Counted from the stretch's first letter, positions 1 through 6,504 are shown. The stretch: DNA of 7,871 bases from Flavimaricola sp. (GCA_023300365.1 JALZWD010000324.1:1-7871), one strand, 5' to 3'. Notes: a model not told the origin generated them from the sequence alone. Program-made: numbers and translations.

Positions 1-242
1 ATTGGGCGAAACATGGGTTGCAATGCAACGGGCTTGCGCCGGGGTATTTTGATACGCCTCTGAACAAGGCTTTGGTCGAGGACCCCAAGTTTTCTGAATG
101 GTTGGCGCACCGGACCCCAGCAGGACGGTGGGGCAATGTCGATGAATTGGTCGGAACCTGTATTTTCCTATCGTCCGCCGCGTCGTCTTTTGTGAATGGA
201 ACAACGGTGTATGTCGACGGCGGAATAACCGCGTCGCTTTAG
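1..242 (+). CDS. Gluconate 5-dehydrogenase-like short-chain dehydrogenase, C-terminal part (5' end outside window)
   Basis: Reading is open from the left edge (first full codon at 3) to a TAG at 240-242, giving about 79 residues. They carry the C-terminal hallmarks of classical short-chain dehydrogenases: N-x-x-A-P-G-Y-F-x-T-P after the catalytic region, then R-W-G-x-x-x-E-L-V-G, F-L-S-S-x-A-S-x-F-V-N-G and the closing Y-V-D-G-G-I. The APGYFDTPL and PAGRWG wording resembles the gluconate 5-dehydrogenase (IdnO/Gno) branch, which interconverts gluconate and 5-ketogluconate with NAD(P)H in the cytoplasm. The Rossmann nucleotide motif and the S-Y-K catalytic residues are not in view, so the substrate assignment rests on similarity of the tail only. 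The gene converges on mrpG and its stop codon overlaps the mrpG stop. Certain as an SDR; moderately sure of the subfamily. Confidence 0.85.
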   Translation, partial: WAKHGLQCNGLAPGYFDTPLNKALVEDPKFSEWLAHRTPAGRWGNVDELVGTCIFLSSAASSFVNGTTVYVDGGITASL

Positions 243-625
243 GATTGAGTAACGTCGATATCCTGGTCTTCCGGCGGCACTTCTAAAGTGGACCACGTAT
301 CATCTACCAAAGGCGGGGGCGGTGTTGCACTGGCCCTTGTGTGAATATGGACCTTGGCGATGAAATTTGCCGAAACGGGCGCCGTGACAAAAAGAAACGC
401 CATAATGAGCAATTCGTGAAACGACCCATCCGAGAAGGCAAATGAATGCACCATCGAGGCAAGGAGGAAGGCCCCGATACCAAGTGTACCGGCCTTGGTT
501 GGTGCATGGAGCCTGCTCATTGGATCAGCGAGTTTCAAAAGGCCAATCCCGGCAACCAATGTAAAAATGGCGCCAACTACCAACAAGATAGCAATGAAGA
601 TTGATGCCAAGACAGACCCGGTCAT
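239..625 (-). CDS. mrpG: Monovalent cation/H+ antiporter subunit G (MrpG/PhaG)
   Basis: This 128-residue protein is the last gene of the antiporter operon. It has three hydrophobic membrane segments at about residues 8-30, 45-62 and 70-90. The family signature G-L-L-K-L-x-D-x-x-x-R-L-H-A-P-T-K-A-x-T-L-G runs from about 28 to 49, and the F-V-T-A-P-V-S-A motif from about 79 to 86. MrpG is a small membrane subunit needed for assembly or activity of the Mrp complex; its exact role in transport is not settled. After the third helix comes a soluble, proline-rich then acidic tail (residues about 97-128), longer than the minimal family core. The ATG at 625-623 overlaps the mrpF TGA as ATGA, with a GGGGA stretch upstream as the likely ribosome-binding site. 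The TAA occupies 241-239, interlocked with the TAG of the convergent dehydrogenase. Confidence 0.95.
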   Translation of the reverse strand: MTGSVLASIFIAILLVVGAIFTLVAGIGLLKLADPMSRLHAPTKAGTLGIGAFLLASMVHSFAFSDGSFHELLIMAFLFVTAPVSANFIAKVHIHTRASATPPPPLVDDTWSTLEVPPEDQDIDVTQS

Positions 626-909
626 TCGATAATGTCCCCGCGCAAAACAAAGCGCGCATAGGCCACGGTTGAAACAAAGCCCAACATGGCGATGATCAGT
701 GCGGCCTCAAAAATGATCCGCGTGCCTTGGGCGATCCCCAACAGAACGATCAAACCCATTGCGTTGACGAACATGGTATCCAACGCGAGGATCCGGTCCC
801 CCGCGCTTGGTCCAATCCAAAGCCGGATCATGGCCATGATTTGGGCCAGTGCCACGATCGCAAATGCGCCATATAGGGCCCAATTCATCAGATCAGTTGC
901 AAAGGTCAT
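622..909 (-). CDS. mrpF: Monovalent cation/H+ antiporter subunit F (MrpF/PhaF)
   Basis: A 95-residue membrane protein of normal length for MrpF. Three hydrophobic segments lie at about residues 10-30, 43-60 and 64-86. The conserved cytoplasmic loop G-P-x-x-x-D-R-I-L-A-L-D (about 33-44, with D38, R39 and D44) identifies the family. MrpF is one of the small accessory subunits of the Mrp antiporter, and in other bacteria all the mrp genes are needed for full antiport. The start ATG at 909-907 overlaps the mrpE stop in an ATGA arrangement, and a GGAG in the last mrpE codons, eight bases upstream, is the probable ribosome-binding site. The gene ends in another ATGA overlap with mrpG, so translational coupling is likely. 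Confidence 0.95.
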   Translation of the reverse strand: MTFATDLMNWALYGAFAIVALAQIMAMIRLWIGPSAGDRILALDTMFVNAMGLIVLLGIAQGTRIIFEAALIIAMLGFVSTVAYARFVLRGDIIE

Positions 910-1406
910 TTAAAAATCTCCAACAGGCGGCTTTCGTATCGGTTCTTGATGTCGTCCCGTACGGCATCGACATCGGGCGCATCCAAGGCATGGACCAAAA
1001 GGCTGTGGCCTTCGTCAGACAGATCGGCCGACACGGTACCGGGCGTTAGGGTGATCGTGCCCGCAAGGATGGTGATCGCCTCGGGCGTGCGAATATCAAG
1101 AGGGATAACCACCCAAGCGGGGCTCATCTTATTGTTGGGTTTGGTTAGGACAATCCACGCCACCTGAACATTGGCCACGATGATGTCCCAAATAACGATG
1201 ATGCAATAGACGATCATGCGTCCGCCGGCCAAGCGATGCGGGCGATCTGGCCACCAACGCGCGGTTCCGATGGGAATGATAATCCCAAGAACAAGTCCAA
1301 AGACAAACATGCCCCATGACAGGTCATTTTGAAGAAGGGTCCAAACGATCGTCAAGAGCGCAGTCAGGAACGGATGTGGCAAGAGCCAGTTTAAGACCTT
1401 TCCCAT
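906..1406 (-). CDS. mrpE: Monovalent cation/H+ antiporter subunit E (MrpE/PhaE)
   Basis: A 166-residue MrpE. Hydrophobic membrane segments fall near residues 12-26, 31-48 and 63-86, followed by a soluble C-terminal domain. That domain carries the family motifs T-L-T-P-G-T-V-S (about 119-126) and L-L-V-H-A-L-D (about 136-142). Frame stays open upstream as far as 1511, but those extra residues are unlike MrpE and lie inside mrpD. I place the start at the ATG at 1406-1404, where a GAGGAG (1419-1414) sits seven bases upstream and the gene begins one base after the mrpD stop. An in-frame ATG at 1424-1422 would add six residues and has no comparable site. MrpE is an accessory subunit of the complex; it is not homologous to a complex I subunit. 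The TGA at 908-906 overlaps the mrpF ATG. Confidence 0.93.
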   Translation of the reverse strand: MGKVLNWLLPHPFLTALLTIVWTLLQNDLSWGMFVFGLVLGIIIPIGTARWWPDRPHRLAGGRMIVYCIIVIWDIIVANVQVAWIVLTKPNNKMSPAWVVIPLDIRTPEAITILAGTITLTPGTVSADLSDEGHSLLVHALDAPDVDAVRDDIKNRYESRLLEIFK

Positions 1407-1407
1407 A

Positions 1408-2973
1408 TCAATGCTCCTCGTCATCTTGGGCATAGGCGGCGTCATCGTCCTTGCCTTCAGAAAGCTTGCCGGGGGTGTCCAGTACCGTTGAGACATACGC
1501 ACCCGGCTCAAAGAGCGATGTTGCGATGCTGTTGGTATAGCGTGTTACAGGACCCGCAAAAACCGTATGCGCGACCAGCAAAACGACTAAGCCACCCGTC
1601 GCGACATAAGACAAAGCCGACGGCGCTATGGGGGCGTGGTCTTGGACTTTCACGCTGTGAGATTTCCAAAATATCACGCTGCCTGCACGGGCAAATCCCA
1701 CAACACTGACAAGGCTTGACCCAAGCACGACGGCCCAAATCCAAACCACCTGTGGCGTGTCAAACGCAGCATCGAGGATCAAAAGCTTGCCAACGAAACC
1801 CGAAAGCGGCGGAAGGCCCGCCATGGCAATCGCTGCGACAAAGAAAAACGCCGCCGTCATGGCCATGCCACCAACAGGCGCTTGTGCCGTCAGCGCGAGG
1901 TTTTGTCGGCCGTGGCGGACAAGATCAGATATGAGGAAAAGTGCGCCAGCGGCCAATGTGGAATGCACAATGTAGTAAAGGGCTGCGGTTATTCCTTCGG
2001 GGGTAAAAAGCGCAATCGCAACCATCACCATGCCCATTGAGCCAATGACAGAAAAAGCCACAAGTCGGTCAAGAGACTTGGCCGCCAATACACCCACCAT
2101 TCCTAAGGCAAGCGACACGAGAGCCGCGGGCAAAAGCCATGTTCCGTGCAGGCCCAATGTCGCCTCAAGCTCGGGCGGGAAGATAAGAGTATAAACGCGA
2201 ATAATCGCATAAGCGCCAACTTTGGTCATGATCGCAAAAAGAGCGGCAACGGGCGCCGGGGCTTCGGCATAACTAGAGGGCAGCCAGAAGTGCAGTGGCA
2301 CAAGGGCGGCCTTGATCGCAAAGACCATCAACAAAAGAACTGCGGCGACGCGAATGCCGACGGTTTCACTTGCGTCGATCAACTGCACCCGCTGGGCCAG
2401 ATCCGCCATATTGAGCGTGCCTGTTTCGGCATAGATCGACCCCAACGCAAAGAGGAAGAGGGTCGAGCCCAACAAATTAAACAGAACATATTGCACACCC
2501 GCCCGAAGACGCACCGTACCACCCGCGTGGATCATCAATCCATAAGACGCGATAAGAAGGACCTCAAAAAATACGAACAGATTAAACAAGTCGCCCGTCA
2601 GAAAGGCCCCCATGATGCCCATCAATTGAAATTGGAACAGGGCATGGAAATGCCAACCGCGCGCGTCCCATCCAGAACCTATCGCGTAAAGCAGAACAAA
2701 AAATGCGAGGACCGCCGTGAGAAGCACCATAAAGATCGACAGCCTGTCGCCCACAACGACAATCCCAAAAGGTGCCGCCCAATCGCCCAATTGATAAAGC
2801 AACACTGTGCCATCAGATACCTGCCAAGAAAGACCAATGCCAAGTACAATAAGGGCCAGCAAGCCAGCGACAGAAATTGCCCGCTGGATCGATACATGAA
2901 ACCGCGCCGCCAGAACAATGAAGGGTGCCAAGAAGGCCGGCAAGACGATGGGGAGGATGATCCAATGGCTCAT
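1408..2973 (-). CDS. mrpD: Monovalent cation/H+ antiporter subunit D (MrpD/PhaD), NuoM/NuoN-like
   Basis: A 521-residue polytopic membrane protein of the proton-conducting antiporter-like family (MrpD, NuoM, NuoN). Visible functional residues include the buried glutamate E137 in N-L-F-V-F-F-E-V, lysine K221 in A-I-K-A-A-L-V-P-L-H-F-W-L-P, the P-A-P-V-A-A-L-F-A segment near 239-247 and lysine K251 in M-T-K-V-G-A-Y. These match the Glu and Lys residues known to be essential in studied MrpD proteins and in complex I. Its likely role is one of the two ion/proton translocating channels of the antiporter, paired with subunit A. Position between mrpC and mrpE favours MrpD over a NADH dehydrogenase subunit. 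The ATG at 2973-2971 overlaps the mrpC TGA, with a GAAGGGGA ribosome-binding site six bases upstream. The last 20 or so residues form an acidic soluble tail whose E-E codons supply the mrpE ribosome-binding site. Confidence 0.96.
   Translation of the reverse strand: MSHWIILPIVLPAFLAPFIVLAARFHVSIQRAISVAGLLALIVLGIGLSWQVSDGTVLLYQLGDWAAPFGIVVVGDRLSIFMVLLTAVLAFFVLLYAIGSGWDARGWHFHALFQFQLMGIMGAFLTGDLFNLFVFFEVLLIASYGLMIHAGGTVRLRAGVQYVLFNLLGSTLFLFALGSIYAETGTLNMADLAQRVQLIDASETVGIRVAAVLLLMVFAIKAALVPLHFWLPSSYAEAPAPVAALFAIMTKVGAYAIIRVYTLIFPPELEATLGLHGTWLLPAALVSLALGMVGVLAAKSLDRLVAFSVIGSMGMVMVAIALFTPEGITAALYYIVHSTLAAGALFLISDLVRHGRQNLALTAQAPVGGMAMTAAFFFVAAIAMAGLPPLSGFVGKLLILDAAFDTPQVVWIWAVVLGSSLVSVVGFARAGSVIFWKSHSVKVQDHAPIAPSALSYVATGGLVVLLVAHTVFAGPVTRYTNSIATSLFEPGAYVSTVLDTPGKLSEGKDDDAAYAQDDEEH
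1414..1419 (-). promoter_or_regulatory. Ribosome-binding site of mrpE inside the mrpD coding end
   Basis: GAGGAG on the minus strand lies seven bases before the ATG at 1406-1404 and encodes the E-E pair in the D-D-E-E-H terminus of MrpD. It decides the mrpE start against the longer open frame extending to 1511. Confidence 0.8.
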
Positions 2974-3317
2974 GATGCGTCCCCTTCGACGGGATCGGCC
3001 GGATCATCGACCACGTCGGTGTCACCCCCCAAAAAGGCGCCAAGCGCGATCATGACAACAACCGCCGTCATACCAAACGAGATCACGATAGCAGTCAGCA
3101 CCAACGCCTGTGGCAATGGATCGGCATAGGCCAGAACGTCATCACGAAGGATAGGCGGCGCGCCAAAGGTGAGGCGACCCGACGCAAAAAGGAACACGTT
3201 CACCGCATAAGTAAGCAGCGAAATGCCAATGATCACGGGAAAGGTCCGCAGGCGCAGCACAAGGTAGAGACCAGCGGCCGTCATGATCCCAATGGCAGAG
3301 GCGACAAGAAACTCCAT
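2970..3317 (-). CDS. mrpC: Monovalent cation/H+ antiporter subunit C (MrpC/PhaC), NuoK-like
   Basis: A 115-residue membrane protein with three hydrophobic segments at about residues 4-20, 27-46 and 69-95. It has the MrpC signature D-P-L-P-Q-A-L-V-L-T-A-I-V-I at about 66-79. The family is homologous to complex I subunit NuoK and sits between the large channel subunits of the Mrp complex. The ATG at 3317-3315 shares one base with the TAA of mrpAB (TAATG), and a GAGGAG (3331-3326) eight bases upstream fixes the start. A short Asp/Glu-rich tail (about residues 98-115) follows the last helix. The gene ends in an ATGA overlap with mrpD. Beware the synonym phaC, which is also used for polyhydroxyalkanoate synthase; this protein is unrelated to that enzyme. 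Confidence 0.95.
   Translation of the reverse strand: MEFLVASAIGIMTAAGLYLVLRLRTFPVIIGISLLTYAVNVFLFASGRLTFGAPPILRDDVLAYADPLPQALVLTAIVISFGMTAVVVMIALGAFLGGDTDVVDDPADPVEGDAS
2980..2987 (-). promoter_or_regulatory. Ribosome-binding site of mrpD inside the mrpC coding end
   Basis: GAAGGGGA on the minus strand lies six bases before the mrpD ATG and is read as the E-G-D codons in the acidic tail of MrpC. With the ATGA overlap this favours coupled translation of C and D. Confidence 0.65.
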
Positions 3318-6175
3318 TACGCGGTCTCCTCTTTTGGATCATCGCGTGACGGATCGATATCCATCGGATGCTCGGCATCGGGCACATGCGCACGCCTCGC
3401 CAAGCGCGAAAAGCTTTCGAGCGATAACATCACCGCGCCCACCACCGCCAAAAAGACGCCCAAATCAAAGAGGGCTGCTGTGGCCAGCTCGAATTCATCA
3501 AACGGTGGAATGCGAACGTAAGTGAAATCAGATGTCAAAAACGGTTTGGCGAAAAACCATGAGCCAATTCCCGTAAGCCCGGCGATCAAAACACCTGCGC
3601 CAATGACACCGTGATAAGGATACCGCAGACGCGCGGAGGTCCAAGAGAAACCACTCGCCATATATTGCATCACAACAGCGATCGACGCGACAAGCCCGGC
3701 AATAAAGCCACCACCCGGTTCATTGTGACCGCGCCAAAAGATGTAGAATGCCACCATCAAGATCACAGGCATGATAACCCGCGTCAGCACAACCATCATC
3801 ATTGGATGCATATTGCCCGCGCGCGGTTGGTCGGGTTTGCGATTAAGCAATTTGGCACGCGTTGGACCATCAAGAAGCGTTTCAGTCAGAGCATAGATAA
3901 GCAAGGCCGCGATACCCAAAACGATAATCTCGCCGTATGTATCGAACCCCCGAAAATCAACGAGGATGACGTTGACAACGTTCGTGCCCCCCCCGCCATA
4001 ATATGAATTGGCCAAATGAAATTCAGAAATACTTGGCGCCACCGTATCACGCAGCAGATAGTGATAGGACAACAGCATTGTGGCGGCCCCACCAGCAAGG
4101 GCAACTGCGCCGTCGCGCGTGCGCCGCAACACCGAACTTTCGACAGGGGTTCGGTTGGGCAGAAAATTAAGGGCCAGCAGCAACAAAATGATTGTGACAA
4201 CCTCAACAGTCAGCTGCGTCATGGCCAAGTCGGGCGCGCTAAAGAAAACAAAGCCCACCGAGACAACAAGGCCCACGATACCAATCAAGATCAGCGACAA
4301 AAGGCGGTTGCGATGCAAAAACACCAGACCGCAGGTCGCAGCAACCAGCATCAGCCATCCGGCAATTTGAACGAGGTTGGCGTCTTGAGCAGTGCGCGTG
4401 GGTTCTCCGACGGTGCCAGTCGTCCATGCATAGTACCCAACCCCCACAACCGTGACCGCAAATATGGCCGCGTATTTCGAGAACGCTCCATTGTGAAGCG
4501 GCAGGACGATCAATTGCGCAAGACGCACAGCGGCGGCAATGACTGCCTCAAAAATCCGCTTGGCCTCGGGGCGGGGCAACGCATCCCAAAGACGCAAAGC
4601 CGGACCAAACATAAGAAGAAGAAGCAAACCACCGACAACCGCAAAGATCGAAAGATAAAGCGCAAAGTTCAAGCCATGCCAAATCTTGAAATGCGCGGTC
4701 GGCACCTCTGCTACACCGCCAAGAACCGCCGCCGTGACAAACTTTATAAAGGGTTCGGCCAAGAACGGCGCCACACCAATAACAACAACCAACACAACCA
4801 ATATAGCCGGCGGCAACCAAAGCCCTGCCACAGGGTCGTGCGGTGGAGCGGGATAGGTTTTTTGCACAGGGCCAAGGAACGTGTGGCTGATAAAGCGAAA
4901 ACAATAGGCCGCCGAAAACAACGATCCCAAAGCAGCCAAACCCGGCACAACATAAGGCGATCCAAAAACCGTTGTGTGCAAGGCCTCTTCGAGCATCATT
5001 TCCTTTGACAAAAAGCCGTTCAAAAGCGGAATGCCCGCCATCGACAATGCCGCAAGTGTGGCAATTGCAAACGTGATGGGCATCAGCCGCCGCAATCCAC
5101 CCAACCGCTGAATATCACGCGTGTGGGCCCCATGATCAATTATACCCGCCGACATAAAGAGCGCGGCCTTAAATGTCGCGTGGTTCAGGATATGGAACAT
5201 CGCCGCCATCGCGCCAAACGCCGTTCCTGTTCCCAAAAGCATGGTGATCAGGCCAAGGTGGCTCACGGTTGAAAACGCCAAGAGCGCTTTGAGATCGTGT
5301 TTGAACAAGGCAATAACCGCACCAAGAACCATCGTAATAAGCCCGGCCCCCGTTACGATGAAAAACCATTCAGGCGTGCCCGACAGCACAGGCCACATTC
5401 GCGCCATAAGAAAGATGCCCGCTTTGACCATCGTTGCGGAATGCAAATAGGCCGACACAGGTGTCGGGGCGGCCATCGCATGAGGCAGCCAGAAGTGAAA
5501 AGGGAATTGAGCCGATTTGGTAAAACACCCAATCAAAATAAGGACAAGTGCCGGCACATAAAGCGGCGAGGATTGGATCGCCTCACGATTTTGTAAAATC
5601 ACGCTTAGGTCATAGCTGCCGACGATTTGCCCCAGGATCAGCATCCCGCCAATCAACGCAAGTCCACCCATCCCCGTAACAGTAAGCGCCATACGCGCAC
5701 CTTGGCGGCCCTCGGGCAGATGCTTCCAATACCCAATCAGCAAGAACGACGACAGAGACGTGAGCTCCCAGAACACCAGCAGTAGAAGGATGTTGTCACT
5801 TAGGACAATTCCAACCATCGCCCCCTGAAAGAGCAACAGATAGGTAAAGAATTCGCCCATGTTATCGTCGCGATCCAAGTAGAACCGCGCATAAGCGATA
5901 ATCAAAAGGCCAATTCCAAGGATCAAACAGGCAAAGAAAAAGCCCAAGGCATCCAGCATGAGCGTCAGGTTAAGCCCAAGAAGCGGAATCCAATCGAACC
6001 GGGCAACCACCACATCGCCCGTCCAGATCGCGGGCAGGTTTGTAAGCAACCCGATAAAGGCCATCAGGCTGATCGTAAACGTCACACCAGCACAGGCCTG
6101 TCGCCCTGCCGAATTCATCATTCCCGGCAACAACGCACCCAAAAATGGCAAAGCAACGATTAGAAAAAGGGACAC
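3317..6175 (-). CDS. mrpAB: Fused monovalent cation/H+ antiporter subunits A and B (MrpAB/PhaAB)
   Basis: A 952-residue membrane protein, first gene of the operon. Residues 1 to about 510 are NuoL-like: E137 in V-F-W-E-L-T-S, K220 in C-F-T-K-S-A-Q-F-P-F-H-F-W-L-P-H, the P-T-P-V-S-A-Y-L-H-S-A-T-M-V-K-A-G stretch (H245, K251), H328/H332/K336, and H348/H351. These are the ion- and proton-path residues of this superfamily. Residues about 600-770 are the MrpA-specific C-terminal part, with S-A-P-D-L-A-M-T-Q-L-x-V-E-V-V (D649, E658) and V-D-F-R-G-F-D-T-Y-G-E-I (739-750). Residues about 790-925 are an MrpB domain, shown by F-W-R-G-H-N-E-P-G-G-G-F (813-824) and F-D-L-G-V-F-L-A-V-V-G. A fused A-B subunit marks group-2 Mrp systems, as in rhizobial Pha. 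The start is a GTG at 6175-6173 with AGGAG five bases upstream. An acidic tail ends the protein. Na+ versus K+ preference cannot be read from sequence. Confidence 0.96.
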   Translation of the reverse strand: MSLFLIVALPFLGALLPGMMNSAGRQACAGVTFTISLMAFIGLLTNLPAIWTGDVVVARFDWIPLLGLNLTLMLDALGFFFACLILGIGLLIIAYARFYLDRDDNMGEFFTYLLLFQGAMVGIVLSDNILLLLVFWELTSLSSFLLIGYWKHLPEGRQGARMALTVTGMGGLALIGGMLILGQIVGSYDLSVILQNREAIQSSPLYVPALVLILIGCFTKSAQFPFHFWLPHAMAAPTPVSAYLHSATMVKAGIFLMARMWPVLSGTPEWFFIVTGAGLITMVLGAVIALFKHDLKALLAFSTVSHLGLITMLLGTGTAFGAMAAMFHILNHATFKAALFMSAGIIDHGAHTRDIQRLGGLRRLMPITFAIATLAALSMAGIPLLNGFLSKEMMLEEALHTTVFGSPYVVPGLAALGSLFSAAYCFRFISHTFLGPVQKTYPAPPHDPVAGLWLPPAILVVLVVVIGVAPFLAEPFIKFVTAAVLGGVAEVPTAHFKIWHGLNFALYLSIFAVVGGLLLLLMFGPALRLWDALPRPEAKRIFEAVIAAAVRLAQLIVLPLHNGAFSKYAAIFAVTVVGVGYYAWTTGTVGEPTRTAQDANLVQIAGWLMLVAATCGLVFLHRNRLLSLILIGIVGLVVSVGFVFFSAPDLAMTQLTVEVVTIILLLLALNFLPNRTPVESSVLRRTRDGAVALAGGAATMLLSYHYLLRDTVAPSISEFHLANSYYGGGGTNVVNVILVDFRGFDTYGEIIVLGIAALLIYALTETLLDGPTRAKLLNRKPDQPRAGNMHPMMMVVLTRVIMPVILMVAFYIFWRGHNEPGGGFIAGLVASIAVVMQYMASGFSWTSARLRYPYHGVIGAGVLIAGLTGIGSWFFAKPFLTSDFTYVRIPPFDEFELATAALFDLGVFLAVVGAVMLSLESFSRLARRAHVPDAEHPMDIDPSRDDPKEETA
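3326..3331 (-). promoter_or_regulatory. Ribosome-binding site of mrpC inside the mrpAB coding end
   Basis: GAGGAG on the minus strand is eight bases upstream of the mrpC ATG. The same six bases are the two adjacent Glu codons in the K-E-E-T-A terminus of MrpAB, so one stretch serves both as coding sequence and as initiation signal. Confidence 0.8.
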
Positions 6176-6180
6176 AAGAA

Positions 6181-6185
6181 CTCCT
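6181..6185 (-). promoter_or_regulatory. Ribosome-binding site of mrpAB
   Basis: On the minus strand AGGAG lies five bases before a GTG codon at 6175-6173. No ATG lies at a suitable distance in frame, and the following residues begin directly with the first MrpA membrane helix, so this site decides for a GTG start. Confidence 0.8.
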
Positions 6186-6466
6186 GATCATCGGCAACAG
6201 CTGATTGACACCGCTTGTGTGCCAAATCCCGGTCCATCTCAAGCAAAACCGGATCCTTTCGCCTACAAAAATCCCCGGTCTTGAAGTCTGTGCCTCGATA
6301 TACGACTGAGGGGATTCAAAGAAATGGACCCACAAAAGCGGGTAAGGCTGGCAAGCTCAGACGAACGCGCGCCATGCGGCTTTGGTCTCGGCCCAGCACA
6401 AGGTCGTGAAGTGCGTTAACAGAGGTTATCAACTCAATTTGGCCGCTATAGGTTTGTGGAACAGAT

Positions 6467-6478
6467 GTTCACATGAAC
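6467..6478. repeat. 12-bp palindrome upstream of the cfa-family gene, possible operator
   Basis: GTTCA-CA-TGAAC is a perfect inverted repeat with five-base arms and a two-base centre, ending 26 bases before the proposed TTG start. Its symmetry and position between the presumed promoter and the ribosome-binding site fit a dimeric repressor site. I do not recognise the binding protein, and a palindrome this short can arise by chance. Confidence 0.35.
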
Positions 6479-6490
6479 GGTCAACTCAAC

Positions 6491-6498
6491 AAAGGAAA
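6491..6498 (+). promoter_or_regulatory. Ribosome-binding site of the cfa-family gene
   Basis: AAAGGAAA contains the core AAGGA, which ends eight bases before a TTG codon at 6505-6507. No in-frame ATG exists near the start of the conserved protein, and residues encoded upstream of 6505 do not resemble the family, so this site favours a TTG start. Confidence 0.7.
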
Positions 6499-6504
6499 TC
6501 AACT

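Larger units (their letters stand above)
6176..6504. other. Divergent intergenic region between the mrp operon and the cfa-family gene
   Basis: No credible gene occupies these 329 bases. Promoters for both divergent units should be here, because mrpAB is the first gene of its operon and the methyltransferase reads the other way. I see the two ribosome-binding sites at its edges, a 12-bp perfect palindrome at 6467-6478, a 9-bp direct repeat (6429-6437 and 6481-6489), and a TATAGG at 6447-6452. The TATAGG would be a poor -10 box, since no matching -35 lies 16-18 bases upstream. A TTGACA at 6205-6210 lacks a partner -10. A 7-bp inverted repeat (AATCCCC at 6270-6276, GGGGATT at 6310-6316) has a 33-base loop and may be chance. 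Confidence 0.7.

Noticed and set aside
1407..1511. N-terminal extension of mrpE upstream of 1406
   Set aside because: The added residues are not MrpE-like, lie inside mrpD, and the good ribosome-binding site points to the ATG at 1406-1404.
2146..3129. Long open frame of 327 codons on the plus strand opposite mrpD and mrpC
   Set aside because: It is antisense to clear membrane-protein genes. Its translation is a Lys/Arg/Gln-rich mixture expected from the complement of hydrophobic codons, with no domain or ribosome-binding site.
4016..5008. Open frame of 330 codons on the plus strand opposite mrpAB
   Set aside because: It has the same antisense composition effect, low complexity in charged residues, and no recognisable motif; mrpAB on the other strand is certain.
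1408..6175. Reading these genes as NADH dehydrogenase (complex I) subunits NuoL/M/K
   Set aside because: The presence of MrpB, E, F and G signatures and the AB-C-D-E-F-G order identify a Mrp antiporter; similarity to complex I reflects shared ancestry.
6205..6210. TTGACA resembling a -35 box on the plus strand
   Set aside because: No -10-like hexamer lies 16-18 bases downstream, and the site is nearly 300 bases from the methyltransferase start.
6416..6430. TTAAC...TTATC resembling a CtrA binding site
   Set aside because: The spacing is six rather than seven bases and the second half is TTAT rather than TTAA.
6458..6481. GGAAC followed by CGGT, reminiscent of a general-stress (EcfG) promoter
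   Set aside because: The -10 element should be CGTT at 16-17 bases; here it is CGGT at 15 bases, too close to the ribosome-binding site, and it overlaps the palindrome.
6382..6504. N-terminal extension of the methyltransferase upstream of 6505
   Set aside because: The extra 41 residues have no family resemblance and no ribosome-binding site; family similarity and length begin at the TTG at 6505.
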